Shown one piece after another: positions 41,950-51,417 of a stretch of 64,000 bases of DNA. Made by a program: the position numbers and the translations under genes. Below the pieces are notes generated by a model. The model saw nothing but the letters and a program-made list of their open reading frames with translations, searched no databases and had not been told where the DNA came from. Position 1 is the first letter of the stretch, and every line of letters starts with the position of its first letter. Source of the DNA: Caballeronia udeis (GTDB lineage: Bacteria; Pseudomonadota; Gammaproteobacteria; Burkholderiales; Burkholderiaceae); NCBI RefSeq assembly GCF_001544555.2, contig NZ_FCOK02000015.1:62001-126000 (forward strand). Direction: 5' to 3'.

Positions 41950-42971
41950 AATATCTGATCCGTCTTTGGTTTGCCCTCGTTGTCGGCTTCGGGCTTTCTG
42001 GTGGCGCACAAGCCCAGGAGATCTGTAACGGCAGCTTTCCCAACCTGATTACCGACGTTTGTTACGACTGCATTTTCCCGATCTCGATCATGGGAGGGTT
42101 CATCAATCTCGGCGTGTCGGGCGATGACTACGATACGGGGGTGAGCGGGTCGCCGATCTGTATTTGCGCTAACAACCTTGCAATCGGTACGCCGGTCTCT
42201 TTTTGGGAGCCGCGGTACATGGTCGACACGACGACCAAGCCGGGCTGTATGCCACTCCTCGGCGGGATCGACATTGACACACCATACAACTCGGCTGAAT
42301 ACGGAAGCGAGAACTTCACGACCGCGCCACTAGGGGGCAAGCGAAAAGCCGCCTTCATGCAGGTCAACGAATACATAAACCCCGTAATGTCTGCGCTAGG
42401 CGTGGTGGTCAACAACCCATGTCTGGACAGCCGCTCGTTCGACGTGCCGTTCCTCAGCTGGGCCGATCCTACGTGGAACGATGACGCCCTGTCGCTAATG
42501 CTCACTCCCTACGCATATCCGTTCGCCGGGGTGGCGAGCGTAGCGGCAGAACTGCCCGACGCCATTTCCGCAACCTTTGGGTTTCCCATGGAAGTCCTTT
42601 TCTGGGTAGCCGGCGCCTGGGGGCCAATGTATCCGCTGGATGGCAATGTGGCGGTCGCCAATACGCAGGAACAAGTCTCTCACCTGATGGTGGCCCGCAT
42701 CTTCGCCAAGCTTCATGCAGCAGGCGCACAGCAGACCTCGGCGGGACAGGATGCGCTGGACTCCTGCGGTGCGCTCGGCGTCCCGCAGCTCATCATGGAC
42801 AAGCGCCAATACAAGACCAATCGAACCTTCCCGTTCCCGGACAACATGTGTACGCCGATCGGTCGACCGTTGGCCTTTCAGGAGATTGGCGCGTCGCGGC
42901 CGCAGGACAAGGATTACGGCTACTTCGTCTTCCAGCGCAAGGACTGCTGCGCAACCACGACCATCCAATAA
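41946..42971 (+). CDS. traU: Conjugative transfer protein TraU
   Basis: A 341-residue Cys-rich periplasmic protein. After the signal (LWFALVVGFGLSGGAQAQE) come TraU blocks ICNGSFPNLITDVCYDCIFP, CICANNLAIGTPVSFWEPRY and SWADPTWNDDALSLML, ending YGYFVFQRKDCCATT. TraU is needed for DNA transfer and depends on disulfide formation, consistent with the DsbC-like neighbour. Confidence 0.95.
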   Translation: MKYLIRLWFALVVGFGLSGGAQAQEICNGSFPNLITDVCYDCIFPISIMGGFINLGVSGDDYDTGVSGSPICICANNLAIGTPVSFWEPRYMVDTTTKPGCMPLLGGIDIDTPYNSAEYGSENFTTAPLGGKRKAAFMQVNEYINPVMSALGVVVNNPCLDSRSFDVPFLSWADPTWNDDALSLMLTPYAYPFAGVASVAAELPDAISATFGFPMEVLFWVAGAWGPMYPLDGNVAVANTQEQVSHLMVARIFAKLHAAGAQQTSAGQDALDSCGALGVPQLIMDKRQYKTNRTFPFPDNMCTPIGRPLAFQEIGASRPQDKDYGYFVFQRKDCCATTTIQ

Positions 42972-42981
42972 AGGCACACGC

Positions 42982-43482
42982 ATGAAAAAGCTGTTCGCAT
43001 TTCTCGCACTCGCTGCCGCATCAATGGGCACGCACGCTGATACTCCGCTCGTGGACGCAATGACGGCCCGCTGGAACACGTTCATCTTCATTTCGACGCA
43101 AATGCCGCGACAGACTGTGCTTGAACTCGCCCGTGAGGCAAGCCAGGCCCACGCCGTCATCGTGCTGACCGGCTTTGGCGGCCCCGGCAACACGCTGACG
43201 TCGACGCAAAAGTTCGCGGCCGACGTCAACGCGGTTTGCTGCGGCAAGCAGCCCGCGCGCTGGATCATCGATCCGAATCTCACGAAGCGCTATGGCGTAA
43301 CTGCTGCGCCGACTTTCGTGGTCGGTCACGGCAGCAGCGATAACCCGGGCGAATACTCGAAAGTCTCCGGCGAAATGAGCCTCGCACAGGCCCTGAAGTT
43401 CTTCGCGCAGGACTCAAAACTCATTTCCGCAAGCGACTATGCAAAGCGTGTCTATTACGCTGCATACGGCGACAAATATTAA
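42982..43482 (+). CDS. trbC: F-type pilus assembly protein TrbC
   Basis: A 166-residue periplasmic protein with a signal (LFAFLALAAASMGTHAD) and a thioredoxin-like fold lacking a CxxC (FIFISTQMPRQTVLELAREA, ARWIIDPNLTKRYGVTAAPT, FVV). It matches F-type TrbC, which binds TraW in pilus biogenesis. It follows traU by 10 bp. Confidence 0.9.
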   Translation: MKKLFAFLALAAASMGTHADTPLVDAMTARWNTFIFISTQMPRQTVLELAREASQAHAVIVLTGFGGPGNTLTSTQKFAADVNAVCCGKQPARWIIDPNLTKRYGVTAAPTFVVGHGSSDNPGEYSKVSGEMSLAQALKFFAQDSKLISASDYAKRVYYAAYGDKY

Positions 43483-43511
43483 TTGTGATCAGTTCATCTA
43501 GTGATTAAAAT
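43477..43511 (+). promoter_or_regulatory. Shared bipartite promoter motif, copy 2
   Basis: TATTAATT, 15 bases, then AGTGATTAAAAT, with TTGTGA and TAAAAT 17 bp apart as -35 and -10. An ACAAATATTAATTGT dyad overlaps the -35. The motif lies between trbC and the next gene, suggesting a secondary promoter for traL onwards. Confidence 0.6.
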
Positions 43512-43517
43512 AAAGAT

Positions 43518-43988
43518 ATGAACAAACACAAATTACTCATCTGGATCTGTGCCGCACTGCCCGCAAGCGCTTTCGCAGCACTGCCGAATGACGGGGTCAC
43601 CTTCGTTACGCACGGACCATACGCCGCAGGGGCGGCCACGGTCCAGCCCGCGAACGGTGGTATGTACGTGTATTCATCCAAGCCCGTCGAGGATGGCCGT
43701 CGCCCGATGCGTTTCATGGTCGGGAAGCCGGCCCGGCAGACCTACGATCTTTTCAGCGCCGAGGAAGAAGCTGCGCTCTCTCAGGTGCGCGCCGATCAGA
43801 TTGCCGCTGCAGCTCGCAACCGAGCCCGTCTGCGCCACGTGCGTTTTCATGCGCAACCGAAGCTGAACTGGCCCAAAGTGGTTCTGATGGGAGACAAGAC
43901 CTGCGTGCCGCAGCTGCCGTTCGCCAGCTCGGCCGACTGGAAGGATCATCTCGTCTGCTGGAGCGCCGGAGACTCTCGTGTCGAATAG
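43518..43988 (+). CDS. Periplasmic hypothetical protein
   Basis: A 156-residue exported protein with signal LLIWICAALPASAFAA. The mature part has KPARQTYDLFSAEEEAALSQ and two Cys residues near the C-terminus. No family recognised. It overlaps traL by 11 bp and lies directly after the internal promoter motif. Confidence 0.6.
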   Translation: MNKHKLLIWICAALPASAFAALPNDGVTFVTHGPYAAGAATVQPANGGMYVYSSKPVEDGRRPMRFMVGKPARQTYDLFSAEEEAALSQVRADQIAAAARNRARLRHVRFHAQPKLNWPKVVLMGDKTCVPQLPFASSADWKDHLVCWSAGDSRVE

Positions 43989-44340
43989 GTCATTCCATAT
44001 TCCCAAGTACGGCGGTGCGGAAAGCGCGTTTCTAGGCGTCGAGTTTCAGGACACCTACATCCTGATCATCAGTGTCTTTGTCGCCCTGGTCGCTGGCCGG
44101 TTCTACGGAACGGGCGCATACCTCGGGATTCCCTTCGTCGGCTATCACGCGAACCGCAAGTATCTGGAATGGCGCAGTTCGCGTCTTCCAGGCTTCGTAA
44201 CGGTGTTCCTTTTCAGGTTCGGTCTTGCCAAATACTCCAAGGGCTTCAACTCGCAGCGCACGGTGTACGTCGGAGACTCGAAAGTGATCAATCCCGGCTC
44301 TAAACGGCTGCTCAAACGAATCCTTCCTGACGGGGAGTAA
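43978..44340 (+). CDS. traL: Conjugative transfer protein TraL (VirB3-like)
   Basis: A 120-residue inner-membrane protein from a GTG start overlapping the previous gene. VEFQDTYILIISVFVALVAG and LGIPFVGYHANRKYLEWRSS are typical TraL segments, with a hydrophobic hairpin near the N-terminus. TraL anchors the TraC ATPase. Slightly longer than F TraL. Confidence 0.85.
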   Translation: MSNRSFHIPKYGGAESAFLGVEFQDTYILIISVFVALVAGRFYGTGAYLGIPFVGYHANRKYLEWRSSRLPGFVTVFLFRFGLAKYSKGFNSQRTVYVGDSKVINPGSKRLLKRILPDGE

Positions 44341-44352
44341 GAGGAAAGTTAT

Positions 44353-44952
44353 ATGGATCTTCCAAATCGAAACAAGTCCGTCGCCGAACTGCGCAAGGAC
44401 AACAACAAGCTGATCACCGCCGTGATGTGCATTGCCATCGCGGCGTTGCTCATCGCCGCAAAGTCTTTCTTCCAGTCAGACGTTGTTATCAATCAGGTTC
44501 CCGGCATGCCGGACGGCGCGAAGATCGAACGGAATGGTATGGACGCCGGCGCGATGCAGGCATACGCGTACGCCGTTACGAATGCGCTGGCGTCAATCAA
44601 TCCGAGCAATGGCGATAGCGTGAAGAAGTTCGTTCAGCCATTTCTGTCGCCGGCCTGTTTCACCAAAGTCAGTCAGGCGATCGATAACAAGGTCGCGTTG
44701 CTCAGCTCGCAGCACGAACTCGGCAGTTACTACTTTGTTCTTCGGGGTTTTGAGGCCGACCCGAAGCTCGGCCGGGTCTTCGTGAAGGGAGAGCTACATA
44801 CGGTCAACGCTGCGAAAGATACCTCCGAGCCCTACGTTTTCGAATATCCGGTGCATTTCGCTAACTACCAGATGATCTTCGACGACGTCACCTCCTACTC
44901 CGGTGACAGGGTGCACAACTCAACTTGGATCCAGGCGCAACAAAAGAAATGA
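44353..44952 (+). CDS. traE: Conjugative transfer protein TraE (VirB8-like)
   Basis: A 199-residue protein with one N-terminal transmembrane helix (LITAVMCIAIAALLIAAKSF) and a periplasmic NTF2-like domain (SINPSNGDSVKKFVQPFLSP near the middle). It belongs to the TraE family of the core channel. The stop overlaps the traK start. Confidence 0.9.
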   Translation: MDLPNRNKSVAELRKDNNKLITAVMCIAIAALLIAAKSFFQSDVVINQVPGMPDGAKIERNGMDAGAMQAYAYAVTNALASINPSNGDSVKKFVQPFLSPACFTKVSQAIDNKVALLSSQHELGSYYFVLRGFEADPKLGRVFVKGELHTVNAAKDTSEPYVFEYPVHFANYQMIFDDVTSYSGDRVHNSTWIQAQQKK

Positions 44953-45899
44953 TGCAGACAACGAACCGTTATCTGGCCGCGCTGCTAACCGCGTCGATCG
45001 GCCTTTCAGTTGCCGGCACTGCCCAAGCAGACAGTGCCCCCGCCGCGGTTGATTTTGGTCAACCGGCCCCGACCGCACCCAAGAGTGCAGATGTAAAGCA
45101 CAAGGTCGTGCATACAGTTCACCAGAAGGCGCGTGACCCGCTCGCCGTCGATCCCAGCGTTGCGGTGAAAGCGACCGCGCCGAAGGAGATCGATCTGCCG
45201 GGCGTGCTCAAGGTGCCGGGTGAGAGCATGGACGTGCTCGATCCGACCAAGGCGCGAAGGATCGCATGGACAAACGGCGGCTCGCAGACCGTTTACATGA
45301 GCATCAACGAGCCCAACCGCATCCAGCTGCCATTCAAGAACCCTTATATCGTTCAAACCAGCGATGTGAAGGTCGATCACCGCCCGGCCAGTAACAACAT
45401 CTATGTGTACTGGCCTCAGCTGCCGGCGCAGGCGCGGCAGTTGTTCATCGAACCGCCGGACGGTGGGCCGACGCTCGGCCTTGAGCTGGTTCCGAAAGAC
45501 ATTCCGGGCCAGACCGTGATCGTGACGGACGACACCGGGATTGTGTCGGGACATCGGAAGTCGGAATCCAGCAGCAGCGACTACATCAGCCACGTGCAGG
45601 ACGTCATGGCGACGGTCGCCCTCGGTCATGCGCCGGACGGATATTCACAGGTCGACGTGAATCTGCCGCCTATCGCAATGGACGGTCTTGCTGTCACCGT
45701 TGACGAACGTTATAGCGATCGCGACGGCGATATCTTCGTCTACAGCGTTCGCAATCCGGGGCAATCCCGTGCGCTTCTGAGGGAGCAGGAATTCGACGGG
45801 GCGAACGTCCTCGCCGTTTCGATTTTCCCCAAGCCGCTGCTGCAGCCTGGCGAGAGAACGAAGGTCATTGTGCTTGCCCGCAAGCGTGAGGAACAGTAA
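44949..45899 (+). CDS. traK: Secretin-like transfer protein TraK (VirB9-like)
   Basis: A 316-residue periplasmic/outer-membrane protein. The ATG at 44949 overlaps the traE stop, and the signal reads YLAALLTASIGLSVAGTAQA. A TraK domain follows: RIAWTNGGSQTVYMSINEPN, IYVYWPQLPAQARQLFIEPP. With TraV and TraB it forms the outer-membrane core complex. Longer than F TraK by a mature N-terminal extension. Confidence 0.9.
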   Translation: MMQTTNRYLAALLTASIGLSVAGTAQADSAPAAVDFGQPAPTAPKSADVKHKVVHTVHQKARDPLAVDPSVAVKATAPKEIDLPGVLKVPGESMDVLDPTKARRIAWTNGGSQTVYMSINEPNRIQLPFKNPYIVQTSDVKVDHRPASNNIYVYWPQLPAQARQLFIEPPDGGPTLGLELVPKDIPGQTVIVTDDTGIVSGHRKSESSSSDYISHVQDVMATVALGHAPDGYSQVDVNLPPIAMDGLAVTVDERYSDRDGDIFVYSVRNPGQSRALLREQEFDGANVLAVSIFPKPLLQPGERTKVIVLARKREEQ

Positions 45900-45901
45900 G
45901 C

Positions 45902-47239
45902 ATGGAAATGCCATCATTCATTCAGCAGAAGCGGCAGGAGTGGGACGACATGGATCCCAAGTTCCGCTATCTGTTGATCGGCGTTACCGTTATCGGTACG
46001 GCCTTCATCATCTATCAGCGCATTATCCACCAGGCCCCTGCGCCGTCGACCGCCGCCGCATTGCCCGCGCAGGTAGTGCCGGCGACTGCAGCCGCTCCCG
46101 GCACGCCTGCACCGCAGCAACCGGGGTTTAACCAGAACATCAACGTTCTGCCTACGTCTCCGCGGAATCAGGGGCTGGAGGACCTGACGACGCAGATCGA
46201 TTCGCTCAAGCAGCAGGTGGCGGCGTTGCAGCGCGGACAAGGCACGGGCAACGCGGGTGGCGGTTCGACGGGGTACGTCCATGTCGTCAGCCAGCCAACG
46301 AACGCCGCGGCTCCTGCTGCGGCAAGCGGCGCCGACACAGCATCGAACAATGGCCTTGGCAAGGATCTGCCCGCATCTGTGAGCTTCGACCAGCCCGGGT
46401 CGCGTGCTGGCAAAGCCGGGGCCGGTTCGCCGGACGGAGCCGCCGCACCGATGGACCCGCCTGTGCCCGTAGCGCCAGCACGTCCGATGATGGTCTCTGA
46501 TCCAGTCCAAAAAACGTCGTCGGCTGACGATGCCAACCGTCGCCCCGATCTCGTTCTACCGATGTACACGGGCGTTGAGGCGGTCATGCTTTCTGGCATC
46601 AACGCTCGCCCGAGCGGATCGAGTGGTGGAGCGGTCGGCAGCGTGACCTCGGCGATCGACGTCGGCGCACCGTTCGTTTCGCGCGTGAAGGGCGTTGCGA
46701 TCATGCCTAATTCCTGGAAGGCATCAGATCTCGAAAACTGCTTCATCGGTGGTTCCGCCACAGCTGTTCTGAGCGCCGAGCGGGCGTACGGCATTGCGGA
46801 CCACATTAGCTGCATTTTCAAGAACGGCGACGTATACGAAGCGCCGATGAAGGCGTACGCGCTGGATGTGGACGGCACCCTCGGCCTCGCTGGCAAGGTG
46901 GTCAACAAACAGGGGGCCATGCTGATGCAGGCCGCACTAACCGGCGTGGCCGCCGGGCTCGGCTCGGCACTCTCACCCAGCTCGGTGCCTTCGTATAACA
47001 CCAATGTTGGCAGCGGTTCGGAACAGAGCTTCACCTACCCGAGCCCGAGCTATCTGGCCGGCACTGCAGTAGGGCAAGGCATTAACCACGCCGCAACCGA
47101 GCTTTCGCAGTTTTACCTCAATTTCGCCAAAGAGACCTTCCCCGTCGTGGAGGTTACCGCGGGCACGCGTGTGACGTGGATCCTAAAGGAAGACATCGTG
47201 CTGAAGAAGCGGACCCCAAAGAAGGACACTGACCAATGA
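45902..47239 (+). CDS. traB: Core-complex protein TraB (VirB10-like)
   Basis: A 445-residue inner-membrane-anchored protein. One transmembrane helix (YLLIGVTVIGTAFIIYQRII) is followed by a Pro/Ala/Gln-rich periplasmic stalk with a coiled-coil (LTTQIDSLKQQVAALQRGQG), then the VirB10/TraB beta-barrel with its antenna region (LSGINARPSGSSGG, DVGAPFVSRVKGVAIMPNSW) and the final TRVTWILKEDIVLK. It spans the envelope and senses ATPase activity. Overlaps traV. Confidence 0.94.
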   Translation: MEMPSFIQQKRQEWDDMDPKFRYLLIGVTVIGTAFIIYQRIIHQAPAPSTAAALPAQVVPATAAAPGTPAPQQPGFNQNINVLPTSPRNQGLEDLTTQIDSLKQQVAALQRGQGTGNAGGGSTGYVHVVSQPTNAAAPAAASGADTASNNGLGKDLPASVSFDQPGSRAGKAGAGSPDGAAAPMDPPVPVAPARPMMVSDPVQKTSSADDANRRPDLVLPMYTGVEAVMLSGINARPSGSSGGAVGSVTSAIDVGAPFVSRVKGVAIMPNSWKASDLENCFIGGSATAVLSAERAYGIADHISCIFKNGDVYEAPMKAYALDVDGTLGLAGKVVNKQGAMLMQAALTGVAAGLGSALSPSSVPSYNTNVGSGSEQSFTYPSPSYLAGTAVGQGINHAATELSQFYLNFAKETFPVVEVTAGTRVTWILKEDIVLKKRTPKKDTDQ

Positions 47240-47919
47240 AGCAGATACGCCGCTCCAACATCCTGACCGCAACCGTGGCCGCTGGCCTGCTCGTGGCGCT
47301 CTCCGGCTGTTCGACAGCCTTTAACCCGATCGGGTCGAACTCGTACGACTGCAACCGCAAGCAAGACCCCAGCAGTAAGTACTGCCACAGCTTCAAGGCC
47401 GTCGAGTCTTCCACGAACGGAGAACTCCCCGACAGCCGGTTCGACGCCGAGCTGAAGTTCAGCCAGTACGACAAGGACACCGAGATCGCCCCCGTGGGCG
47501 ACAAGTCGCATACGGGCATGAAGTCCGGTGGTGGCGAGGCACTCGTCATGGGTTCAGGTTCGCTTCCGCTACTCGGCGGCGCCGATCCCGCCCCGACAGA
47601 TGGGGCCCCGGTTCGCCAAGGCCCGGTCGTACAGCGAACGTGGATCAAGCACTTCGTTGACGACAGCGACATGTTGACCAGCGACATGACCGTCTACAAA
47701 GAGATCGTGCCGACCCGTTGGGCTGGGTTCGATGGCGGCAATCCCGCCGGCGGCACGCAAGGCAACTACCCCCACAAGATCGCAGAGACAAAGATTGTTG
47801 CCGATACGAAGGCCGCACCCGATCCGTCTCCGCGTACCGATTTCATCCAGCCGGGCAGTCAAACGTCGGCTGGTGAAAGTAGCCCAGGCACCTCAATGCC
47901 GAATTCAATGCCACAGTAA
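47236..47919 (+). CDS. traV: Outer-membrane lipoprotein TraV (VirB7-like)
   Basis: A 227-residue lipoprotein with signal and lipobox VALSGCSTAF and TraV Cys pairs in SYDCNRKQDPSSKYCHSFKA. The remainder is disordered and Pro/Ser/Gly-rich. It anchors the TraK ring in the outer membrane. ATGA overlap with traB. Confidence 0.9.
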   Translation: MKQIRRSNILTATVAAGLLVALSGCSTAFNPIGSNSYDCNRKQDPSSKYCHSFKAVESSTNGELPDSRFDAELKFSQYDKDTEIAPVGDKSHTGMKSGGGEALVMGSGSLPLLGGADPAPTDGAPVRQGPVVQRTWIKHFVDDSDMLTSDMTVYKEIVPTRWAGFDGGNPAGGTQGNYPHKIAETKIVADTKAAPDPSPRTDFIQPGSQTSAGESSPGTSMPNSMPQ

Positions 47920-47934
47920 TAAGAGAGGAAACCA

Positions 47935-48327
47935 ATGAAACAACAAGCCGCAGTAAGTCCGCTGACCACGTCTGTCCGCCCGTTTCGTCCCGCTGCTGTC
48001 ATCGTTCTTGCCATGGGCGCAATGCTCATTTCCGTTGGCGCGCTGAACGGCGGTACCGCACTCGGGGCCAGCGCGTGGGACACACTCGTCTCAACCATCC
48101 AGAGCATGCTGGGCAGCACGCTGGTGATGGCGCTGGTGCTTCTTTCGTTGATCGTCACGATCTGGCAGCTGGCACACGGTCAAGGTTATCGAAACCTGAC
48201 GGTTGTGCTGGGCATCCTCGCCGTTGCCCTCATCGGGCCGTCCCTTATGACCACGGTCGCGACGGCTACTGGCGTGCCTTCGACCGTCGACCAGGTGCAA
48301 ATGAGCACCTTCGATCTCGCGCATTAA
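47935..48327 (+). CDS. traA: TraA-like major pilin
   Basis: A 130-residue pilin precursor. A long leader (about 1-50) ends near GGTALGASAW, followed by two transmembrane helices (LVMALVLLSLIVTIWQLAHG and NLTVVLGILAVALIGPSLMT) joined by a short basic loop, as in VirB2/TraA pilins. The gene is flanked by GGAGG-type AGAGAGGAAA upstream and a long hairpin downstream. Position between traV and traC matches SXT-like systems. Confidence 0.82.
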   Translation: MKQQAAVSPLTTSVRPFRPAAVIVLAMGAMLISVGALNGGTALGASAWDTLVSTIQSMLGSTLVMALVLLSLIVTIWQLAHGQGYRNLTVVLGILAVALIGPSLMTTVATATGVPSTVDQVQMSTFDLAH

Positions 48328-48335
48328 AACCCCGC

Positions 48336-48357
48336 GGCCTTTCGCATGCGAAAGGCC
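48336..48357. repeat. Recurrent palindrome TTTCGCATGCGAAA, copy 4 (22-bp perfect dyad)
   Basis: The core at 48340-48353 is extended by GGCC arms to 22 bp, nine bp after the pilin stop. It could stabilise pilin mRNA or attenuate transcription into traC as well as bind a protein. Confidence 0.85.
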
Positions 48358-48421
48358 TTCAAAGCGCGGCGTGAGCCTTCCTGGTCACGCCGCGTTCCGC
48401 TGACGCCGAGAGAGATTCACC

Positions 48422-51001
48422 TTGACTGCTACCACCCAAAAGCTACAAAAGAAACCGGCCAGTGACATGGTCAATCTCGAGACCTACACTTCCGATACAA
48501 ACCTTGTCATCAGCAAGGCGGAAGCGGAGAAGCCCTATGTGGGCGCGGTCTATCGGATGACACCTCTCGCCGGCGGCGGTGGAGAGTTCAGCACGGTTGT
48601 GCAAAACATCTTCAAGGCCGTTCCGGATGACTCTGTTATTCAGGTTAGTCTCGTCGTCCATCCCGATCACGAAGCCCCGGAAACGTTCGCCAAAGGAAAG
48701 CTATACGGTGGCCACGTCGTTCAGGATCTGATCGGCCGCCACAAGAAGCTGCTGCAGTCGGCTCTGACGACTGGATCGCTCGTCGACATGCCGATCCTGA
48801 ACAAGCGTACCGTCGTTATCTCACTCGCATTCCCGAGCCGCAAGGTCGACAGCGATGTACTGGAAAACGCGGAACATCTGCACAACGAGTTCTATGCGAA
48901 TCTGAAAGATTGTGGCTTCTATGACGCCGAAGTTCTGAGTGCACCCAAGCTCGTAGGGGTGTACCGACTGTTCGCCGATATCTTTGAACCGCAGACCGAG
49001 GTCGCACTCGACCAGCTCGTTGACCTGAAGTACCAGATCTACGGCCCCGACCAGAATTTTGATTTCCGGGATTCCCGTGTGGGAATCTTCAATGAGAAGA
49101 CCTACTGCACGGTTGTAACCTGCAAGTCATACCCGGAAAAACCATTCCACGGGATCATGAATCTCGTCAGCGGTGCCCCCTTCAATAGCGGCACGACCAA
49201 GGAAGGCGGCGGTAAGCGTATCGACACACCGTATATCCTCACCACAACCGTGCGCGTCGCGAGCCAACGTAAGGAATGGACTCGCATGGAGAGCGCGATC
49301 AAGTCGCGCACCGCAACGCAAAACTTCCCGGTGAAGCTGGGCGTCGAAGACGCGGCCGCCAAGCTGAACGACCTCCTCGAGCTGAAGAAGCAGGCGGCCG
49401 AGGACGGCAACAAATTCGTCTACGCGTCCACCAACGTGTTCCTGTTCGGCAGGAAGCGTGAAGACGCAGTTCGCGCAGCTGCAACGGTTAAGGGGACGTT
49501 GAACAAGCTCGGTTTTGACGCGCGGGAAGTAGTAGGAAATGGGCTCGTGCGCTGGGCACAGTCACTGCCGCTGAATTTCTCGTCGGCTATCGCCAATAAG
49601 GTCGATGGCGAAGCGGTCATGGCGGCATCCGAGGTCGGGTGCCTCCTGCCGGTCTATGGCGACGCTCTTGGCAACGTCAACAATCGTTTTCCTACGACCG
49701 GCGCGTCCTACATTACGCGGCGGGGCAGCGCCCATTATTTTGACCCGTTCATCAGCAACTCCAACTTCTGTGGCGTCATGGCAGCGGAATCGGGTGCAGG
49801 CAAGTCCTTCAATCTGCAGTACATGATTGACTGTGACCTGGCTGAAGGCACGAACGTGGTCCTTTTCGACAATGGTCGAAGCTCCAAGAAGTATTGCTAT
49901 TCGGTCGGCGGGGAATTCAACGAGTTCGGCGGTGCATCGGGTTTCAGGCCGTCTCTCAATCCGTTTACTGGCCTCACCGACGACGAGTTCGATGAGCAGC
50001 AGGAGACTATTACCGCCCTGCTGACGATGATGGCGTACGACAACGAGGAACAGGACCGTGGCTCCCGTATTGCGGCAAACGAAGCCGTCAAGGCTGCGTG
50101 GGGTCAACAGGGCAACAAGGCAGAAATTGCGACGGTCATCGACTGCCTTGAGCGCATCGTTGCATCTGCCATCGAGAATCCCATGAGAAGCGAGCCCGTC
50201 ACGGCAGCTTTGAACCTGATTCCCCGCCTCAAGGCTTTTATCGAATCTCCGACCCGTGGAGTGTATTTCCGCGGCCCGAGCACGCTGAACCCCAAAAAGC
50301 AGCTGACCGTGTTCGAACTGGCCAGCCTGGGCGACGACGATCACCTGAAGCGTTGCGTGCTGTTTTGCTGCCTGAACGTCTTGATGACCCGAATCCGGAC
50401 GGTGCGAGGGCGCAAACGGATCTACGTCGACGAAGCTCAGGATCTGATCAAGGTCCCGTCTGCTGCTGACGCCCTGGAGGGACTGTATCTGAAGGGGCGT
50501 AAGGAAGAGTTGGCGGTCTGGATCATTGTTCAGTCGCTCATGAAGGTTTCTATGTTCCCCGCCGGCTCGGTCATTCTCCGGCAGTCGGCATGGAAGGTCA
50601 TCATGGCTCAGAAGTCTGAAGAAATTGACGCTGTGATCGACCAGAAGGTGATGACCGCTTTTGCCGAGGATGCGTATTTCAACCGTCTGCTGCGGAGCGT
50701 CGAATCCAAGAAGGGATTCTGGAGCGAGATGCTCATCATGGGCGAGAAGACTTACGAGGTCGCGCGTCTGTATGTCGACAAATTTACCGCGACCCTGTTT
50801 AGCTCCGAAGGCGATGACAAGGACGTCGTGTTCAAGCTCATGGAAGAGGGCATGGACGTGCTCGACGCCGTTGCGAAGGTCATGGGCGATACGAAGGCAC
50901 GGCGCACAGAGTGGATGAAGAAAGCGCTCAACCTTTGGACGGATCACGACGGTCTTTCGCCGAGGGAAATCATTAACGAGATAACGGAGCTGCTCCAATG
51001 A
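48422..51001 (+). CDS. traC: Transfer ATPase TraC (VirB4-like)
   Basis: An 859-residue cytoplasmic ATPase. A TTG start at 48422 is accepted because a GAGAGAGA site precedes it; the next Met is residue 16. The N-terminal TraC_F domain (MTPLAGGGGEFSTVVQNIFK) precedes a motor with Walker A AAESGAGKSFNLQYMI and Walker B RKRIYVDEAQDLIKV. TraC powers pilus assembly. Length equals F TraC. Overlaps trbI by ATGA. Confidence 0.95.
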   Translation: MTATTQKLQKKPASDMVNLETYTSDTNLVISKAEAEKPYVGAVYRMTPLAGGGGEFSTVVQNIFKAVPDDSVIQVSLVVHPDHEAPETFAKGKLYGGHVVQDLIGRHKKLLQSALTTGSLVDMPILNKRTVVISLAFPSRKVDSDVLENAEHLHNEFYANLKDCGFYDAEVLSAPKLVGVYRLFADIFEPQTEVALDQLVDLKYQIYGPDQNFDFRDSRVGIFNEKTYCTVVTCKSYPEKPFHGIMNLVSGAPFNSGTTKEGGGKRIDTPYILTTTVRVASQRKEWTRMESAIKSRTATQNFPVKLGVEDAAAKLNDLLELKKQAAEDGNKFVYASTNVFLFGRKREDAVRAAATVKGTLNKLGFDAREVVGNGLVRWAQSLPLNFSSAIANKVDGEAVMAASEVGCLLPVYGDALGNVNNRFPTTGASYITRRGSAHYFDPFISNSNFCGVMAAESGAGKSFNLQYMIDCDLAEGTNVVLFDNGRSSKKYCYSVGGEFNEFGGASGFRPSLNPFTGLTDDEFDEQQETITALLTMMAYDNEEQDRGSRIAANEAVKAAWGQQGNKAEIATVIDCLERIVASAIENPMRSEPVTAALNLIPRLKAFIESPTRGVYFRGPSTLNPKKQLTVFELASLGDDDHLKRCVLFCCLNVLMTRIRTVRGRKRIYVDEAQDLIKVPSAADALEGLYLKGRKEELAVWIIVQSLMKVSMFPAGSVILRQSAWKVIMAQKSEEIDAVIDQKVMTAFAEDAYFNRLLRSVESKKGFWSEMLIMGEKTYEVARLYVDKFTATLFSSEGDDKDVVFKLMEEGMDVLDAVAKVMGDTKARRTEWMKKALNLWTDHDGLSPREIINEITELLQ

Positions 51002-51417
51002 AAAACTACTTTACCGCCGGAGACCTTCCATACTCAGTCGCGATCATGCTGTGCCTCGCGACATATCTGATGGGTCACCAGGCCGCGACGCCGGCAAAGA
51101 ACGTTGCGGTCGTGGAGAAGGGCGCTGTCATCCTCGAAGCGACCCTCGACCGCCCGAACCTGTCTGAGGCGCAAATCAAGGCCCAGGTCAGCGAGCCGAT
51201 CAAGGCAGTGCTACGCCGCTATCAGAAAAACGGCTACGTCGTCATCGACACCAGCCGCAATGACCAGGGCGAAATCACCGTGGCCGCTATCCCGCCGAAC
51301 ACGATTGACATCACGAATGAACTGCGTACGGCCGTTCATCTTCCGATCCAGAAGCCTGCCCTGGCCGCGCCTCCGGCTGGGGCCTCCAACGCGGCGGCCG
51401 TGGGCAATCATGAATAG
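50998..51417 (+). CDS. trbI: F-type transfer protein TrbI
   Basis: A 139-residue protein with an N-terminal membrane helix (YSVAIMLCLATYLMGH) and the pattern GAVILEATLDRPNLSEAQIK and YVVIDTSRN of TrbI proteins, which affect pilus retraction. Small, and in the expected place right after traC. Confidence 0.8.
   Translation: MKNYFTAGDLPYSVAIMLCLATYLMGHQAATPAKNVAVVEKGAVILEATLDRPNLSEAQIKAQVSEPIKAVLRRYQKNGYVVIDTSRNDQGEITVAAIPPNTIDITNELRTAVHLPIQKPALAAPPAGASNAAAVGNHE

Noticed and set aside
49562..50998. Long open frame (478 codons) on the minus strand opposite traC
   Set aside because: It is the mirror of a well-supported traC gene in GC-rich DNA, has no domain character and no ribosome-binding site.
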